NCBI RefSeq assembly: GCF_007828045.1
Contig: NZ_VITN01000001.1
Location: 434,001-498,000, forward strand
Source of the DNA: Nitrospirillum amazonense
GTDB lineage: Bacteria; Pseudomonadota; Alphaproteobacteria; Azospirillales; Azospirillaceae
Direction of reading: 5' to 3'
Length of the DNA: 64,000 bases
The first letter of the stretch is position 1; the number at the start of each line of letters is the position of its first letter. The position numbers and the translations under genes were made by a program. The notes beneath the pieces were generated by a model. That model saw nothing but the letters and a program-made list of their open reading frames with translations, was not told the origin of the DNA and ran no database searches. This document shows positions 26,598 through 36,738 of the stretch, piece after piece.

Positions 26598-28508
26598 ATG
26601 GCGACGAAGACCCCGTTGTTGGACCAGTGTCCGACGCCTGATTGCCTGCGCGCGCTGCGTCCTGAGCAGCTGCGGCAGGTGGCGGACGAGCTGCGGTCCG
26701 AGACCATCGACGCGGTGTCGGTGACGGGTGGGCACCTGGGTGCCGGCCTGGGTGTGGTGGAGCTGACGGTGGCGCTGCACTACGTGTTCGACACGCCGGC
26801 GGACCGCATCATCTGGGACGTCGGGCACCAGGCCTACCCGCACAAGATCCTGACGGGCCGGCGCGACCGTATCCGCACGCTGCGCCAGGGTGGGGGCCTG
26901 TCGGGCTTCACCCGGCGGTCGGAGAGCGCGTACGACCCCTTCGGTGCCGCGCACAGCTCCACCTCCATCTCGGCCGGGCTGGGCATGGCGGTGGCGCGCG
27001 ACCTGGCGGGCGGGAACAACCACGTCATCGCCGTGATCGGCGACGGGTCGATCTCGGCCGGCATGGCGTATGAGGCCATGAACAACGCCGGGGCCCTGGG
27101 CTCGCGCCTGGTGGTGATCCTGAACGACAACGACATGTCGATCGCCCCGCCGGTGGGTGCCGTGTCGGGCTACCTGGCCAAGCTGGTCAGCAGCAGCCAG
27201 TACCGCAACCTGCGGGACATCGGCCGCCAGGTGGCGGAACACCTGCCGCGGCCGCTGCAGAATGCGGCGCGGCGGGTTGAGGAATACGCCCGCGGCATGG
27301 TCATGGGCGGGACGCTGTTCGAGGAACTGGGCTTCTACTATGTCGGCCCCATCGACGGGCACGATTTGGACCAGCTGGTGCCCATCCTGGAGAACATCCG
27401 GGACGAGCCGAACGGCCGGCCGGTGCTGATCCACGCGGTGACGCAGAAGGGCAAGGGCTATGCCCCGGCCGAGGCGTCGGCGGACAAGCTGCACGCGGTG
27501 GGCCGCTTCGACGTGGTGACGGGCGCCCAGGCCAAGGCCAAGGCGAACGCGCCGACCTACACCCGTGTCTTCGCCGACGCCCTGATGAAGGAGGCCAAGG
27601 CGGACGACAAGGTGGTGGCGATCACGGCGGCGATGCCGTCGGGCACGGGGCTGGACCTGTTCGGCCAGGCCTTCCCCACGCGCACCTTCGACGTGGGCAT
27701 CGCGGAGCAGCACGCGGTGACGTTCGCGGCGGGCATGGCGACGGAAGGCTACAAGCCCTTCGTGGCCATCTACTCGACCTTCCTGCAGCGCGGCTACGAC
27801 CAGCTGGTGCACGACGTGTCGATCCAGAACCTGCCCGTGCGCTTCGCCATGGACCGGGCGGGCCTGGTGGGGGCGGACGGCGCCACGCACGCGGGCGCCT
27901 TCGACCTGGCTTACCTGTGCTGCCTGCCCAACATGGTGGTGATGGCGGCGGCGGACGAGGCGGAGCTGGTGCACATGGTGGCGACCAGCGTGGCCTATGA
28001 CGCCGGCCCCATCGCGCTGCGCTATCCGCGCGGCGAGGGCGTGGGCGTGGAGATGCCGGAGAAGGGCGAGGTTCTGCCCATCGGCAAGGGCCGGATTGTC
28101 CGCGAGGGCAACACGGTGGCCATCCTGAGCCTGGGCACCCGCCTGGGCGAGGCGTGCAAGGCGGCGGAGGACCTGGCGGCGCGGGGCCTATCGACGACGG
28201 TGGCGGACGCGCGCTTCGCCAAGCCGATTGACCGGGAACTGGTGCGCCGGCTGGCGGTTGAGCACGAGGTGCTGATCACCATCGAGGAAGGCTCGGTGGG
28301 CGGCTTCGGCGCGCAGGTCATGCAGTTCCTGGCGGAGGAGGGGCTGTTCGACAGCGGCCTGAAGTTCCGCCCCATGGTGCTGCCCGACCGCTATCAGGAA
28401 CACGACAACCCGGCCAAGCAGTATGACGAGGCCGGCCTCAACGCCACCGGCATCGTCGATACCGTGCTCAAGGCGTTGGGGGCCAACGCTCAGGTGAGGA
28501 CCGCATGA
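26598..28508 (+). CDS. dxs: 1-deoxy-D-xylulose-5-phosphate synthase
   Basis: The 636-residue thiamine-diphosphate enzyme contains the TPP-binding [18 protein letters not shown] segment, [28 protein letters not shown] and the pyrimidine-domain motif [13 protein letters not shown]. It condenses pyruvate and glyceraldehyde-3-phosphate, the first and flux-controlling step of the MEP pathway. Full family length with standard start. Its stop overlaps the hpnM start (ATGA), which ties precursor supply to hopanoid transport genes. Confidence 0.96.
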   Translation: MATKTPLLDQCPTPDCLRALRPEQLRQVADELRSETIDAVSVTGGHLGAGLGVVELTVALHYVFDTPADRIIWDVGHQAYPHKILTGRRDRIRTLRQGGGLSGFTRRSESAYDPFGAAHSSTSISAGLGMAVARDLAGGNNHVIAVIGDGSISAGMAYEAMNNAGALGSRLVVILNDNDMSIAPPVGAVSGYLAKLVSSSQYRNLRDIGRQVAEHLPRPLQNAARRVEEYARGMVMGGTLFEELGFYYVGPIDGHDLDQLVPILENIRDEPNGRPVLIHAVTQKGKGYAPAEASADKLHAVGRFDVVTGAQAKAKANAPTYTRVFADALMKEAKADDKVVAITAAMPSGTGLDLFGQAFPTRTFDVGIAEQHAVTFAAGMATEGYKPFVAIYSTFLQRGYDQLVHDVSIQNLPVRFAMDRAGLVGADGATHAGAFDLAYLCCLPNMVVMAAADEAELVHMVATSVAYDAGPIALRYPRGEGVGVEMPEKGEVLPIGKGRIVREGNTVAILSLGTRLGEACKAAEDLAARGLSTTVADARFAKPIDRELVRRLAVEHEVLITIEEGSVGGFGAQVMQFLAEEGLFDSGLKFRPMVLPDRYQEHDNPAKQYDEAGLNATGIVDTVLKALGANAQVRTA

Positions 28509-29164
28509 CGACCAAGGTCACCGCGTTCAAGGGTAAAGCCATCGCCGCGGCCTTCGCGGCCCTGGCCCTGACCGGCACGGCGCTGCCGGCCCTAGCCCAG
28601 CAGGCCGCCGCCACGGCGGAAGCCGCTGATCCGGCGGTGGCCAAGGTCAAGGGCTTCTACGACACGCTGCTGAGCGGCATGAAGCAGGCGAAGCAGTTGG
28701 GCGTGAAGGGCCGCGCGGAAAAGCTGGACCCGGTGATCAAGTCGACGTTCGACCTGGCGACCATGACCCGCCTGGCCGTCGGCCCGGCGTGGGAGAAGTT
28801 CACGCCGGACCAGCAGAAGGGCGCCATCGACGCCTTCACCAGGGTGACGGTGGCGACCTACGCCAACCAGTTTGACGGCTTCAATGGCGAGGTCTTCGAC
28901 GTCGATCCCACGCCCAAGGCGCGGGGCGCCGACAAGATCGTCGAGACCAAGCTGACCCCCAGCGGTCAGCCGGCGGTTCCGCTGAACTACCTGATGCGCG
29001 GCCAGGGCGACCAGGCGCGCATCGTCGATGTCTATCTCAATGGCACCATCAGCCAGCTGGCCACGCGGCGCTCGGAGTTCTCCGCCGCCATTCAGCAGGG
29101 CGGCGCCGACGCCCTGATCCAGGGCCTGCAGCAGCAGGCGGAAAAACTGCTGGCTGGCGCTTAA
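28505..29164 (+). CDS. hpnM: hopanoid-associated MlaC/Ttg2D-like periplasmic protein HpnM
   Basis: The 219-residue protein has a signal peptide (about 1-32, ending ALAQ). The lipid-binding fold is of the MlaC/toluene-tolerance type: [31 protein letters not shown], and a C-terminal [18 protein letters not shown]. HpnM is thought to carry hopanoids across the periplasm. It overlaps dxs by 4 bases and is followed by a strong terminator. mlaA lies convergently beyond, consistent with a lipid-trafficking module. Confidence 0.88.
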   Translation: MTTKVTAFKGKAIAAAFAALALTGTALPALAQQAAATAEAADPAVAKVKGFYDTLLSGMKQAKQLGVKGRAEKLDPVIKSTFDLATMTRLAVGPAWEKFTPDQQKGAIDAFTRVTVATYANQFDGFNGEVFDVDPTPKARGADKIVETKLTPSGQPAVPLNYLMRGQGDQARIVDVYLNGTISQLATRRSEFSAAIQQGGADALIQGLQQQAEKLLAGA

Positions 29165-29191
29165 GCCTCTCACGCTGCCGTCAGGAATCAG

Positions 29192-29227
29192 GCCCGGTCT
29201 CTCCGTAGGGAGGGGCCGGGCTTTTTT
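29192..29227 (+). terminator. rho-independent terminator of the dxs-hpnM unit
   Basis: GCCCGG (29192-29197) pairs with CCGGGC (29216-29221), with further pairing inside, and six T follow at 29222-29227. Confidence 0.85.
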
Positions 29228-29261
29228 CCTGCGCATACGCCAGATTTAATCTGCCGGGCAC

Positions 29262-29329
29262 CTGAGCACCGCGGGGCGCGAGCCGAGGAAGGCAAGGGCC
29301 CGGATGGGCCGCCCGCCATCCGAGGGCGG
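29262..29329 (-). repeat. multi-hairpin intergenic element, copy C
   Basis: It contains GGCCC-GGAT-GGGCC (29297-29310) and CCGCCC-N9-GGGCGG (29309-29329), preceded by a spacer reading GAGCACCGC...GAGGAAGGCAAGG. The same order, loop GGAT and spacer recur in copy B (48341-48457, reversed). It ends three bases before the mlaA stop codon. The distal hairpins of the other copies are absent, so this copy is truncated. Confidence 0.65.
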
Positions 29330-29332
29330 ACT

Positions 29333-30097
29333 TTAAGGAATCGCCGGCATGTTGTTGGTGGTCACGCCGATGGCCTCATCCAGCGCGGCCTGGCGATTCT
29401 GCAGCCACACGCTGCGCAGCAGGGCGTAGAAATCGATGGTGCCCTTGCGCAACTCGTCCAGGGTTTCCAGGTTGCGCGCCTTGTCCAGGCCACCCACCAC
29501 GCCGATGGCGTAGTTGGCGTCGCCGCCGTCGGCGTGGTCGAACACGCGGCCGGTGGGGTCGGCCCACAACTCCACGCCCACGCCCACGCCGTCACGCACG
29601 GTGGACGGCCCGAGCAGGGGCAGCACGAAATAAGGACTTTGCCGCACGCCCCAAGCATAGAGGGTCTGGCCGAAGTCGCCCGTCTGCCGCGTCAGCCCCA
29701 TGTCCGTCGCCACGTCGTACATGCCCGCCAGGCCGATGGTGCTGTTGAAGACGAATCGCCAGAAGGTGGTGAAGGCCGCCTTGATGCGCGCCTGGGCCAG
29801 ATCGTTGCCGAAGATCAGCGGCTCGCCCAGGTTCTCAATTCCGTGACGCAGGCGCAGCTGCACATAGTCCGGTACCGCCCAGCGATAGGCCTGGGCCGCC
29901 GGGCCGATGGCGTTGTCGTTCAGCCACATGTTGGCGTCGAAGGTGACCCGGTTCACATTCTCCAGCGGATCCCAGGGCTCCACCACGCCCAGCTCGTCAC
30001 GGCCGCCGTTGGGCGGCATGGCGCAGCCGGCGAGCATGAAGCCCATCAAGAGGCAGGCGGCCAGGGCCGCACGGGACTGTCTGATCATGCTGGCCAT
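29333..30097 (-). CDS. mlaA: MlaA/VacJ family outer-membrane lipoprotein
   Basis: Start at MASMIRQSRAAL (30097, or the inner ATG at 30088) gives about 254 residues with a lipobox LAGC. Signatures are DPLENVNRVTFDANMWLND, GIENLGEPLIFGNDLAQ, FGQTLYAWGV and the serine- and proline-rich C-terminal end. MlaA works with OmpC-like porins to remove phospholipids from the outer leaflet; beside hpnM it may instead serve hopanoid or lipid export. It converges on dxs-hpnM and diverges from hpnI. Confidence 0.88.
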   Translation of the reverse strand: MASMIRQSRAALAACLLMGFMLAGCAMPPNGGRDELGVVEPWDPLENVNRVTFDANMWLNDNAIGPAAQAYRWAVPDYVQLRLRHGIENLGEPLIFGNDLAQARIKAAFTTFWRFVFNSTIGLAGMYDVATDMGLTRQTGDFGQTLYAWGVRQSPYFVLPLLGPSTVRDGVGVGVELWADPTGRVFDHADGGDANYAIGVVGGLDKARNLETLDELRKGTIDFYALLRSVWLQNRQAALDEAIGVTTNNMPAIP

Positions 30098-30475
30098 ACT
30101 TTCCTGCGGAATGCGGGACCGGGAACCGCGCCGCCTGCCCGGTGGGGCCGCGACGCCTGAGTGCGATACTTTGGATAACAAAGGATGGTGTCGACTACCA
30201 TGATTGGAAATGCACTCCCGAAGTGTAATATCGGAGCGTGCGGCGCAATATGCCGGTCGACGGATGACCGGCAAAGGCACTAACGCGTGTGACGGGTGGG
30301 GCTATGCCCGCCGTCACAGGATGCGCATTCGCATTCGGTGTATCGCAATGCAGCGGTGATCCGCACTGCGGTGACGTCCGCTGGTGTGTGCGGCGCGCTT
30401 ACGTTAAGACCACAGGCACAGAGACATCATCGGACCGGGTCGCCGGGCCGCTTCTATTTGAGAGTTCCGCACGGC
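30098..30475. other. divergent intergenic region mlaA/hpnI with two hairpins
   Basis: GCCGGTC-N7-GACCGGC lies at 30252-30272 and a larger stem GTGACGG...CCGTCAC at 30289-30317. The region must hold the promoters of mlaA and of the hpnIJKL unit. If transcription starts near 30200, the hairpins lie in a long hpnI leader. No open frame with protein-like composition is seen. Confidence 0.4.
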
Positions 30476-31687
30476 ATGCCGCTTCCTGTCACCCTGTTGA
30501 CCGACGCCCTGGGCTGGGGGTTTGGGGCGATGTCCGCGGTCGGCGCGCTCTATACCCTGGCGGCGGCGGACAGCGCCCGTCGCTTCTTCGCCGCGCGGGG
30601 CGGTGGGGAAGGCGAGGGTGGGGAAAGAATAGGCGGGCCCGCGCCGGCGGTGACGGTGCTGCGGCCCCTGCACGGGGCGGAACCGGGGCTGGCGGCCCGT
30701 CTTCGGGCGCTGACCATCCAGGAATACGCGGGGCCGGTGCAGGTGGTGTGCGGCGTCCAGGCCCATGACGACCCCGCCATCGCCATCGTGAAGGACCTGA
30801 TCGCCGAGCTTGAGGCGGGGGGCAGCCCGGTGCGGCTGGATCTGGTGGTCGATACCACCCGCCATGGCGCCAACGCCAAGATTTCCAATGTCATCAACCT
30901 GATGGCGGTCGCCCGGCATGAGGTGCTGGTGCTGGCCGACAGCGATATCGCCGTGGGCGCCGATTACCTGGCGCGGGTGGTGGGCGCCTTGTCGCGCCCG
31001 GGCGTGGGACTGGTCACCTGTCTCTACCGGGGTGATCCGGTGGATGCCGGCTCCTTCTGGCAGGACCAGGCGGCCCGCGCGGTGGATCATCATTTCCTGC
31101 CCAACGTGCTGGTCGGGCTGCGCCTCGGGCTGGCCAAGCCATGTTTCGGCTCCACCATCGCCTTGACGGATGAGACGCTGGGGCGCATCGGCGGCTTCGC
31201 CGCGTTCCGCGACATCCTGGCGGACGACCATGCCATGGGCATGGCGGTGCGGGCGCTGGGGCTGGCCGTGGCGGTGCCGCCCTTCGTGGTGGGACACCTG
31301 GCGCCCGAGTCCAGTCTGGGCGCCGTGCTGGATCATGAGTTGCGCTGGGCCCGCACCATCCGGGGCCTGGACCCCGGGGGCTACGCCGGCTCCATCGTCA
31401 CCCATCCGGTGCCCCTGGCGCTCCTCGGCGCAATTTTCGCGGGCTGGCATGCGTGGTCCCTGCTGCTGCTGGGGCTTGCGGTCGCCGCCCGTCTCGTGCT
31501 TCAGGTGACGATTGATGCACGGATCACACGGTCCCGGCCGCGATGGCCTGGATTGATCAGAGACGTCTTGTCATTTTTGGTGTTCGTTGCCAGCTTTGGC
31601 ATTCGACGTGTGAGTTGGCGCGGACAGCGCTTTTCGGTCAAATCCGACGGCACAATGGTGCCGGTCGGCGAAAATGGTGGGTCATGA
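30476..31687 (+). CDS. hpnI: hopanoid glycosyltransferase HpnI
   Basis: Start MPLPVTLLTDALGW (30476) matches the family N-terminus; the longer frame upstream is non-coding. The 403-residue product is a GT2, ceramide-glucosyltransferase-like membrane enzyme. Its N-terminal helix precedes VLRPLHGAEPGL, ADSDI (metal-binding D-x-D class), AKPCFGSTIAL and the [QR]xxRW-type motif LRWARTIRG. C-terminal helices close it. HpnI adds N-acetylglucosamine to bacteriohopanetetrol. It overlaps hpnJ by 4 bases. Confidence 0.9.
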   Translation: MPLPVTLLTDALGWGFGAMSAVGALYTLAAADSARRFFAARGGGEGEGGERIGGPAPAVTVLRPLHGAEPGLAARLRALTIQEYAGPVQVVCGVQAHDDPAIAIVKDLIAELEAGGSPVRLDLVVDTTRHGANAKISNVINLMAVARHEVLVLADSDIAVGADYLARVVGALSRPGVGLVTCLYRGDPVDAGSFWQDQAARAVDHHFLPNVLVGLRLGLAKPCFGSTIALTDETLGRIGGFAAFRDILADDHAMGMAVRALGLAVAVPPFVVGHLAPESSLGAVLDHELRWARTIRGLDPGGYAGSIVTHPVPLALLGAIFAGWHAWSLLLLGLAVAARLVLQVTIDARITRSRPRWPGLIRDVLSFLVFVASFGIRRVSWRGQRFSVKSDGTMVPVGENGGS

Positions 31688-33111
31688 TGCGGACGCTATT
31701 TCTTCAGGCGCCTTCCTTCGATGGTTTTGACGGCGGCGCCGGCTCGCGCTACCAGGCGCGCCGCGAGATCAAGTCTTTCTGGTATCCGACGTGGCTGGCC
31801 CAGCCGGCGGCGCTGATCGAGAACAGCAAGCTGATCGACGCCCCGCCGCACAAGACCAAGCTGTCCGAAATCACCTCGCAGATCAAAGACTTCGACATGG
31901 TGGTGCTGCACACCTCCACCCCGTCGTTCAAGTCGGACGTGGCGACGATCGAGGCGCTGAAGGCCGTCAACCCCAACCTGAAGGCTGGCCTGATCGGGGC
32001 CAAGGTGGCGGTCGAGGCGGACAAGAGCCTGGCCCAGGCCCCCATCGTCGACTTCGTCGCCCGCAACGAATTCGACTTCACCATCAAGGACGTGGCCGAC
32101 GGCAAGAAGTGGTCGGACATCAAGGGCCTGTCCTTCCGCAATTCCGAGGGCGTGATCGTCCATAACGAGGACCGCGAGATCCTCGAGAACATGGACGCCC
32201 TGCCCTGGGTGACCCCGGTCTACAAGCGCGACCTGGTGATCGAGAACTACTTCATCGGTTACCTGAAGGCCCCCTACCTCAGCATCTACACCGGCCGCGG
32301 CTGCAAGTCGCGCTGCACCTTCTGCCTGTGGCCGCAGACCGTGGGCGGTCATCGCTACCGCACCCGCAGCGTCGGCCATGTGGTGGAGGAGATCGCGTGG
32401 GCGCAGAAGAACTTCCCACAGGTGAAGGAATTCTTCTTCGACGACGACACCTTCACCGACAACCTGCCGCGCGCCGAGGCCATCGCCAAGGAACTGGGCA
32501 AGCTGGGCATCACCTGGTCGTGCAACGCCAAGGCCAACGTGCCGCGTGAGACGCTGAAGGTGCTGCGCGACAACGGCCTGAGGCTGCTGCTGGTCGGCTA
32601 TGAATCCGGCAACCAGCAGATCCTGCACAACATCAAGAAGGGCATGCGCGTCGAGGTGGCTGAGAAGTTCACCAAGGACTGCCATGAGCTGGGGATCCAG
32701 ATCCACGGCACCTTCATCCTGGGCCTGCCCGGCGAGACGAAGGAAACCATCCAGGAAACCATCAAGTGGGCGGCGAAGATCAACCCGCACACCATCCAGG
32801 TTTCGCTGGCCGCCCCGTACCCCGGCACCTTCCTGTACCAGCAGGCCATCGAGAACGGCTGGCTGGACGACGCGAACGCCGAGCTGGTGGACGAGCACGG
32901 CGTGCAGATCGCCCCGCTGCATTACGACCACCTGAGCCACTCCGAGATCTTCGGCTCGGTTGAGACCTTCTACAAGAAGTTCTATTTCCGCAGTGGCAAG
33001 ATCGCCTCCATCGTCGGCGAGATGGTTCGTGATCGGGACATGATGAAGCGCCGCCTGCGCGAGGGCGTGGAGTTCTGGCAGTTCCTGCGTGAACGCCGCA
33101 CCGCCGCCTAA
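31684..33111 (+). CDS. hpnJ: radical SAM hopanoid protein HpnJ
   Basis: The 475-residue protein starts MMRTLFLQAPSFDGFDGG at the overlap with hpnI. An N-terminal cobalamin-binding-like region (about 1-160) precedes the radical SAM CxxxCxxC motif CKSRCTFC (about 212-219). GxxGETKETIQ and PYPGTFLY follow. HpnJ is required to convert the hopanoid glucosamine group to the cyclitol ether. It is part of hpnI-hpnJ-hpnK-hpnL. Confidence 0.92.
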   Translation: MMRTLFLQAPSFDGFDGGAGSRYQARREIKSFWYPTWLAQPAALIENSKLIDAPPHKTKLSEITSQIKDFDMVVLHTSTPSFKSDVATIEALKAVNPNLKAGLIGAKVAVEADKSLAQAPIVDFVARNEFDFTIKDVADGKKWSDIKGLSFRNSEGVIVHNEDREILENMDALPWVTPVYKRDLVIENYFIGYLKAPYLSIYTGRGCKSRCTFCLWPQTVGGHRYRTRSVGHVVEEIAWAQKNFPQVKEFFFDDDTFTDNLPRAEAIAKELGKLGITWSCNAKANVPRETLKVLRDNGLRLLLVGYESGNQQILHNIKKGMRVEVAEKFTKDCHELGIQIHGTFILGLPGETKETIQETIKWAAKINPHTIQVSLAAPYPGTFLYQQAIENGWLDDANAELVDEHGVQIAPLHYDHLSHSEIFGSVETFYKKFYFRSGKIASIVGEMVRDRDMMKRRLREGVEFWQFLRERRTAA

Positions 33112-33141
33112 GCACGTCATCCGGGTTCGGAACACCTTCTC

Positions 33142-34038
33142 ATGTCCGTATCCACGCCGGGCGCCGCCGCGACCTCCAGCAATGGGGGATCGGGGCGGCG
33201 CCTGATCGTTACGGCGGATGACTTCGGCCTGTCGGCCGCCGTCAACGCCGCCGTCATCGACGCTCACCTTAATGGCATCCTGACTGCTGCCAGCCTGATG
33301 GTGGCGGGGGCCGCCGCCGACGCGGCGGTGGCGCTGGCCCATGCCCAGCCCAGCCTGGCGGTGGGCCTGCATGTCGTGCTGGTGGACGGCAAGCCCTTCC
33401 TGCCACCTGAACGAATTCCCGACCTGGTGGGGCCCGACGGCCTGTTCCGCAACGATCTGGCCAAGGTTGGGGCGTCCATCTTCTTCCGGCCCAAGGTCGC
33501 GGCCCAGGTCGCGGCCGAGGTGGAGGCGCAGTTCCAGGCCTTCCGCGCCACCCGGCTGCCGCTGGACCATGTCAACGCCCACAAACACTATCATCTGCAT
33601 CCCACCGTGGGGCGCATCCTGCTGGACGCGGCGCGGCGCCACGGGGCCCGTGCCATGCGGGTGCCGGTGGAGCCCGCCGACGTCATCCGGTCAGTGACGC
33701 CCCAGGCCGACCTGGGTCTGCACCACATCACCGGCCCCTGGGCCAAGCTGCTGCGCGCCAAGGTGCGCCGCGCCGGCCTGGCCGCCCCCGACCAGGTGCT
33801 GGGCCTGGCCTGGACCGGTGCCGTCACGGCGGAGAAGCTGCGCGGCGCCTTGGCCCGCCTGCCGGCCGGCGTCACGGAAATCTACCTGCACCCCGCCGTC
33901 AGCGACGACGTGCCGGGCGGCGCGCCCGGCTATCGCTACCGTGATGAGCTGGCCGCCCTGCTGGATCCCGAGGTCAACGCCTTGGCCGCCGCCTTTCCCC
34001 GCGGCGGCTTCCGCGATCTGCCCATCACCCTGGAATAG
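33142..34038 (+). CDS. hpnK: YdjC-family deacetylase HpnK
   Basis: The 298-residue protein has LIVTADDFGLSAAVN (metal-binding DD near residue 30), LAVGLHVVL, and VNAHKHYHLHPTV. These are the metal-ligand histidines of the YdjC/ChbG carbohydrate deacetylase fold. HpnK is proposed to deacetylate the N-acetylglucosaminyl hopanoid made by HpnI. The C-terminal ITEIYLHPAV carries a further histidine. It is 30 bases after hpnJ. Confidence 0.9.
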   Translation: MSVSTPGAAATSSNGGSGRRLIVTADDFGLSAAVNAAVIDAHLNGILTAASLMVAGAAADAAVALAHAQPSLAVGLHVVLVDGKPFLPPERIPDLVGPDGLFRNDLAKVGASIFFRPKVAAQVAAEVEAQFQAFRATRLPLDHVNAHKHYHLHPTVGRILLDAARRHGARAMRVPVEPADVIRSVTPQADLGLHHITGPWAKLLRAKVRRAGLAAPDQVLGLAWTGAVTAEKLRGALARLPAGVTEIYLHPAVSDDVPGGAPGYRYRDELAALLDPEVNALAAAFPRGGFRDLPITLE

Positions 34039-34049
34039 GCCCGCACCCG

Positions 34050-35009
34050 ATGGAAAAGGCAGCCCGCCTGTTCGCCCTGTTGGGGCTGGTCCTGGCCGTG
34101 GTGCTGGTCGCCCGCGAGGACACCGGCGCCCTGTGGGCCCTGCTGAAGACGGCCGGCGCGGGCTTGGTGGCGGCAGGCCTGTTCCATGCCGTGCCCATGG
34201 TGGCCAACGCCCGGGCCTGGCAGGTCCTGCTGCCCGGGGCCACGCGCCCCTCATTGGGCGCCATGGCCCGCAACGTCTGGATCCGCGAGTCGGTCAACGG
34301 CCTGCTGCCCGTAGCGCGCATCGGGGGAGAGATCGTGTCCTTCCGCATCCTGCGCCTGGATGGGGTACGCGTGGCACCCGCCGCCGCCAGCCTGGTGGTG
34401 GACATGGCCATTTCCATCCTCAGCCAACTGGGCTTCTCCCTGCTGGCGGTGGGTCTGCTGGTGGCGCTGAAGGGCCCCGTGGGCATCGCCGGCCAGGTGA
34501 CCCTGGGGCTTTTGGCCATGGTGCCGCTGGTGGCGCTGTTCATCCTGGTGCAGCGCGCCGGCCTGTTCGCCAAGGTCACCGGCCTGTTGGACAAGGCGGC
34601 GTCCGGCCGCCTGGCCGGCATCATGGCGCACAGCGCCCGCATCGACCGCGCGTCCAAGGCCATGTACCGCCGCACCGGCGCCATCACCGGCTGCTTCCTG
34701 TGGCAACTGCTGGGCTGGGCCCTGGGGGCGGGTGAGATCTGGCTGGCGCTGTGGGCGCTGGGCCATCCCATGGGCCTGGTCGAGGCGCTGGTGATCGAGG
34801 GCCTGATCCAGGCCGTCAGCAGCGCCGCCTTCGTCGTGCCCGGCGCCCTGGGGGTGCAGGAGGGCGCCTTCCTGCTGCTGGGCGGCGCGCTTGGCCTGGA
34901 CGCGCCCGCCGCGCTGGCCCTGGCGGCCGCCCGCCGCCTGCGCGACCTGGTGGTCTTCCTGCCGGGCCTGGTCGCCTGGACCACCATTCGCAAAGTCAAG
35001 GCGGCGTGA
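34050..35009 (+). CDS. hpnL: HpnL-like flippase-fold membrane protein
   Basis: The 319-residue integral membrane protein has about eight helices of the UPF0104/lysylphosphatidylglycerol-synthase transmembrane type. Landmarks are NARAWQVLLPG, WIRESVNGLLPVARIGGEIVS (cut) and PGALGVQEGAFLLLGG. HpnL is the member linked to hopanoid genes, possibly moving a lipid or precursor. It follows hpnK by 11 bases. A 23-codon frame begins at its stop (TGATG at 35007) but has no family match. Confidence 0.85.
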   Translation: MEKAARLFALLGLVLAVVLVAREDTGALWALLKTAGAGLVAAGLFHAVPMVANARAWQVLLPGATRPSLGAMARNVWIRESVNGLLPVARIGGEIVSFRILRLDGVRVAPAAASLVVDMAISILSQLGFSLLAVGLLVALKGPVGIAGQVTLGLLAMVPLVALFILVQRAGLFAKVTGLLDKAASGRLAGIMAHSARIDRASKAMYRRTGAITGCFLWQLLGWALGAGEIWLALWALGHPMGLVEALVIEGLIQAVSSAAFVVPGALGVQEGAFLLLGGALGLDAPAALALAAARRLRDLVVFLPGLVAWTTIRKVKAA

Positions 35010-35099
35010 TGATCACGATCAAGGCCACGCGCGCCGCCTTGCGCCATCTTCCGGCGCCGTTGCGCGCTGCCAACGGCTAACGCACCGGAGCCTGAATCC

Positions 35100-36707
35100 A
35101 TGGCGCACCTTGAGGCCCTTCAGCCGTCACTGGATGAATCCCCCCTGACGCCCCTGCCCGCCGTATCCGGCGGGTTGGCGGCACGGCTGGGGACGGTGGC
35201 GCTGCTGGCGGTGCTGGCCCTGGGTTTGGGCTATGTGGCGGTCAATGTGGCGGCCGACCTGCGCGGGATGGGTACGGCATCCGCCCTACCCTTCGTGCTG
35301 CTGGGCGTGGCGCTGCTGATCGCCTTGGGCTTCGAATTCGTGAACGGTTTCCACGATACCGCCAACGCCGTGGCCACGGTGATCTACACCCATTCCTTGC
35401 CGGCGCACGCCGCCGTGGTGCTGTCTGGCCTGTGCAACTTCGTCGGCGTGCTGCTGTCCACCGGGGCCGTGGCCTATGGCATCGTGTCCCTGCTGCCGGT
35501 GGAACTGATCCTGCGGGTGGGCAGCGAGGCCGGCTTCGCCATGGTCTTCGCCCTGCTGATTTCCGCTGTGCTGTGGAACCTGGGCACTTGGGCCCTTGGC
35601 TTGCCGTCCTCCAGCTCCCACACCCTGATCGGGTCCATCATCGGCGTCGGCCTGATGAACCAGCTGATGGCCGCCCCCGGCGCGGCCGCCAGCGGCGTGG
35701 ACTGGGGGCAGGCCCTGAAGATCATCCAGACGCTGCTGATCTCCCCCATCGTGGGCTTCGTCTGCGCCGCGGCGCTGCTGATGCTGATGCGGGGCCTGAT
35801 CAAGGACAAGGCGCTGTTCCAGGCGCCCAAGGGCCGGAAGCCGCCGCCCGCCTGGATACGCGCCCTGCTGGTCCTCACCTGCTCCGGCGTCAGTTTCGCC
35901 CATGGTTCCAATGACGGGCAGAAGGGCATGGGCCTGATCATGCTGATTCTGATCGGCACCATGCCGGCCGCCTACGGCTTGAACCGGGGCATCACCGCCG
36001 CGGACACGCCCGCCTATGTCGCCACCTTCGACCGGGCCGGCGATGCGCTGGGCCGTCATGCCCAGCGCATGCCGGCCGACCCCCGCGCGGTGGTGGAGGA
36101 TTACGTCCGCAGCGGTACCTTGACCAGCGCCACCCTGGGCGGGCTGCATGAGTTGACGGCCAGCATCGCCGACCAGCTGCGCTTCTCCGGCGCCCTGTCC
36201 GGCGTGGCGCAGGGCCAGATGCGCAACGACATGTACCTGTCGGCCGAGGCGCTGCGCCGCCTGCAGAAGCAGGGCTTCCCCCTGCTTGACGATGACGACC
36301 GCGCGGTGATGAAGGAATTGCTGGGCCGGTACGATCACGCCACCCGCTACATTCCCACCTGGGTGAAGGTGGGCGTCGCCATCGCCCTGGGCCTGGGCAC
36401 CATGGTGGGCTGGAAACGCACCGTGGTGACCGTGGGTGAGAAGATCGGCAAGGAGCACCTGACCTACGGCCAGGGCGCCTCCGCCCAGCTGGTGGCCATG
36501 GGGACCATCGGCGCCGCCGACGTCTTCGGCTTGCCGGTCAGCACCACCCATGTGCTGTCGTCCGGCGTGGCCGGCACCATGGCGGCTAATGGCTCCGGCC
36601 TGCAATGGTCCACGGTGCGCAACATGGCCACGGCCTGGGTGCTGACCCTGCCGGCCTCCATCATCCTGGCCGGCGGCCTGTTCTGGCTGTTCCGCCACCT
36701 GTTCTGA
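35100..36707 (+). CDS. PiT-family inorganic phosphate transporter, copy 1
   Basis: The 535-residue protein carries both PiT signatures: NGFHDTANAVATVIYT near residue 85 and FAHGSNDGQKGMG near 270, each with a GANDxx-like core. There are about ten helices and a large cytoplasmic loop (about 295-430). It imports phosphate by proton symport. Paralogue of the gene at 37576-39165, with long identical blocks, flanking a HAD hydrolase. The two differ mainly in the N-terminus and the central loop. Confidence 0.9.
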   Translation: MAHLEALQPSLDESPLTPLPAVSGGLAARLGTVALLAVLALGLGYVAVNVAADLRGMGTASALPFVLLGVALLIALGFEFVNGFHDTANAVATVIYTHSLPAHAAVVLSGLCNFVGVLLSTGAVAYGIVSLLPVELILRVGSEAGFAMVFALLISAVLWNLGTWALGLPSSSSHTLIGSIIGVGLMNQLMAAPGAAASGVDWGQALKIIQTLLISPIVGFVCAAALLMLMRGLIKDKALFQAPKGRKPPPAWIRALLVLTCSGVSFAHGSNDGQKGMGLIMLILIGTMPAAYGLNRGITAADTPAYVATFDRAGDALGRHAQRMPADPRAVVEDYVRSGTLTSATLGGLHELTASIADQLRFSGALSGVAQGQMRNDMYLSAEALRRLQKQGFPLLDDDDRAVMKELLGRYDHATRYIPTWVKVGVAIALGLGTMVGWKRTVVTVGEKIGKEHLTYGQGASAQLVAMGTIGAADVFGLPVSTTHVLSSGVAGTMAANGSGLQWSTVRNMATAWVLTLPASIILAGGLFWLFRHLF

Positions 36708-36738
36708 CCCGCCGTGCCGGCAGGGGAGCGTTGCCCGC

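Noticed and set aside
35009-35080. 23-codon frame starting at the hpnL stop
   Set aside because: TGATG overlap is suggestive, but the peptide is too short and basic to judge and has no visible family.
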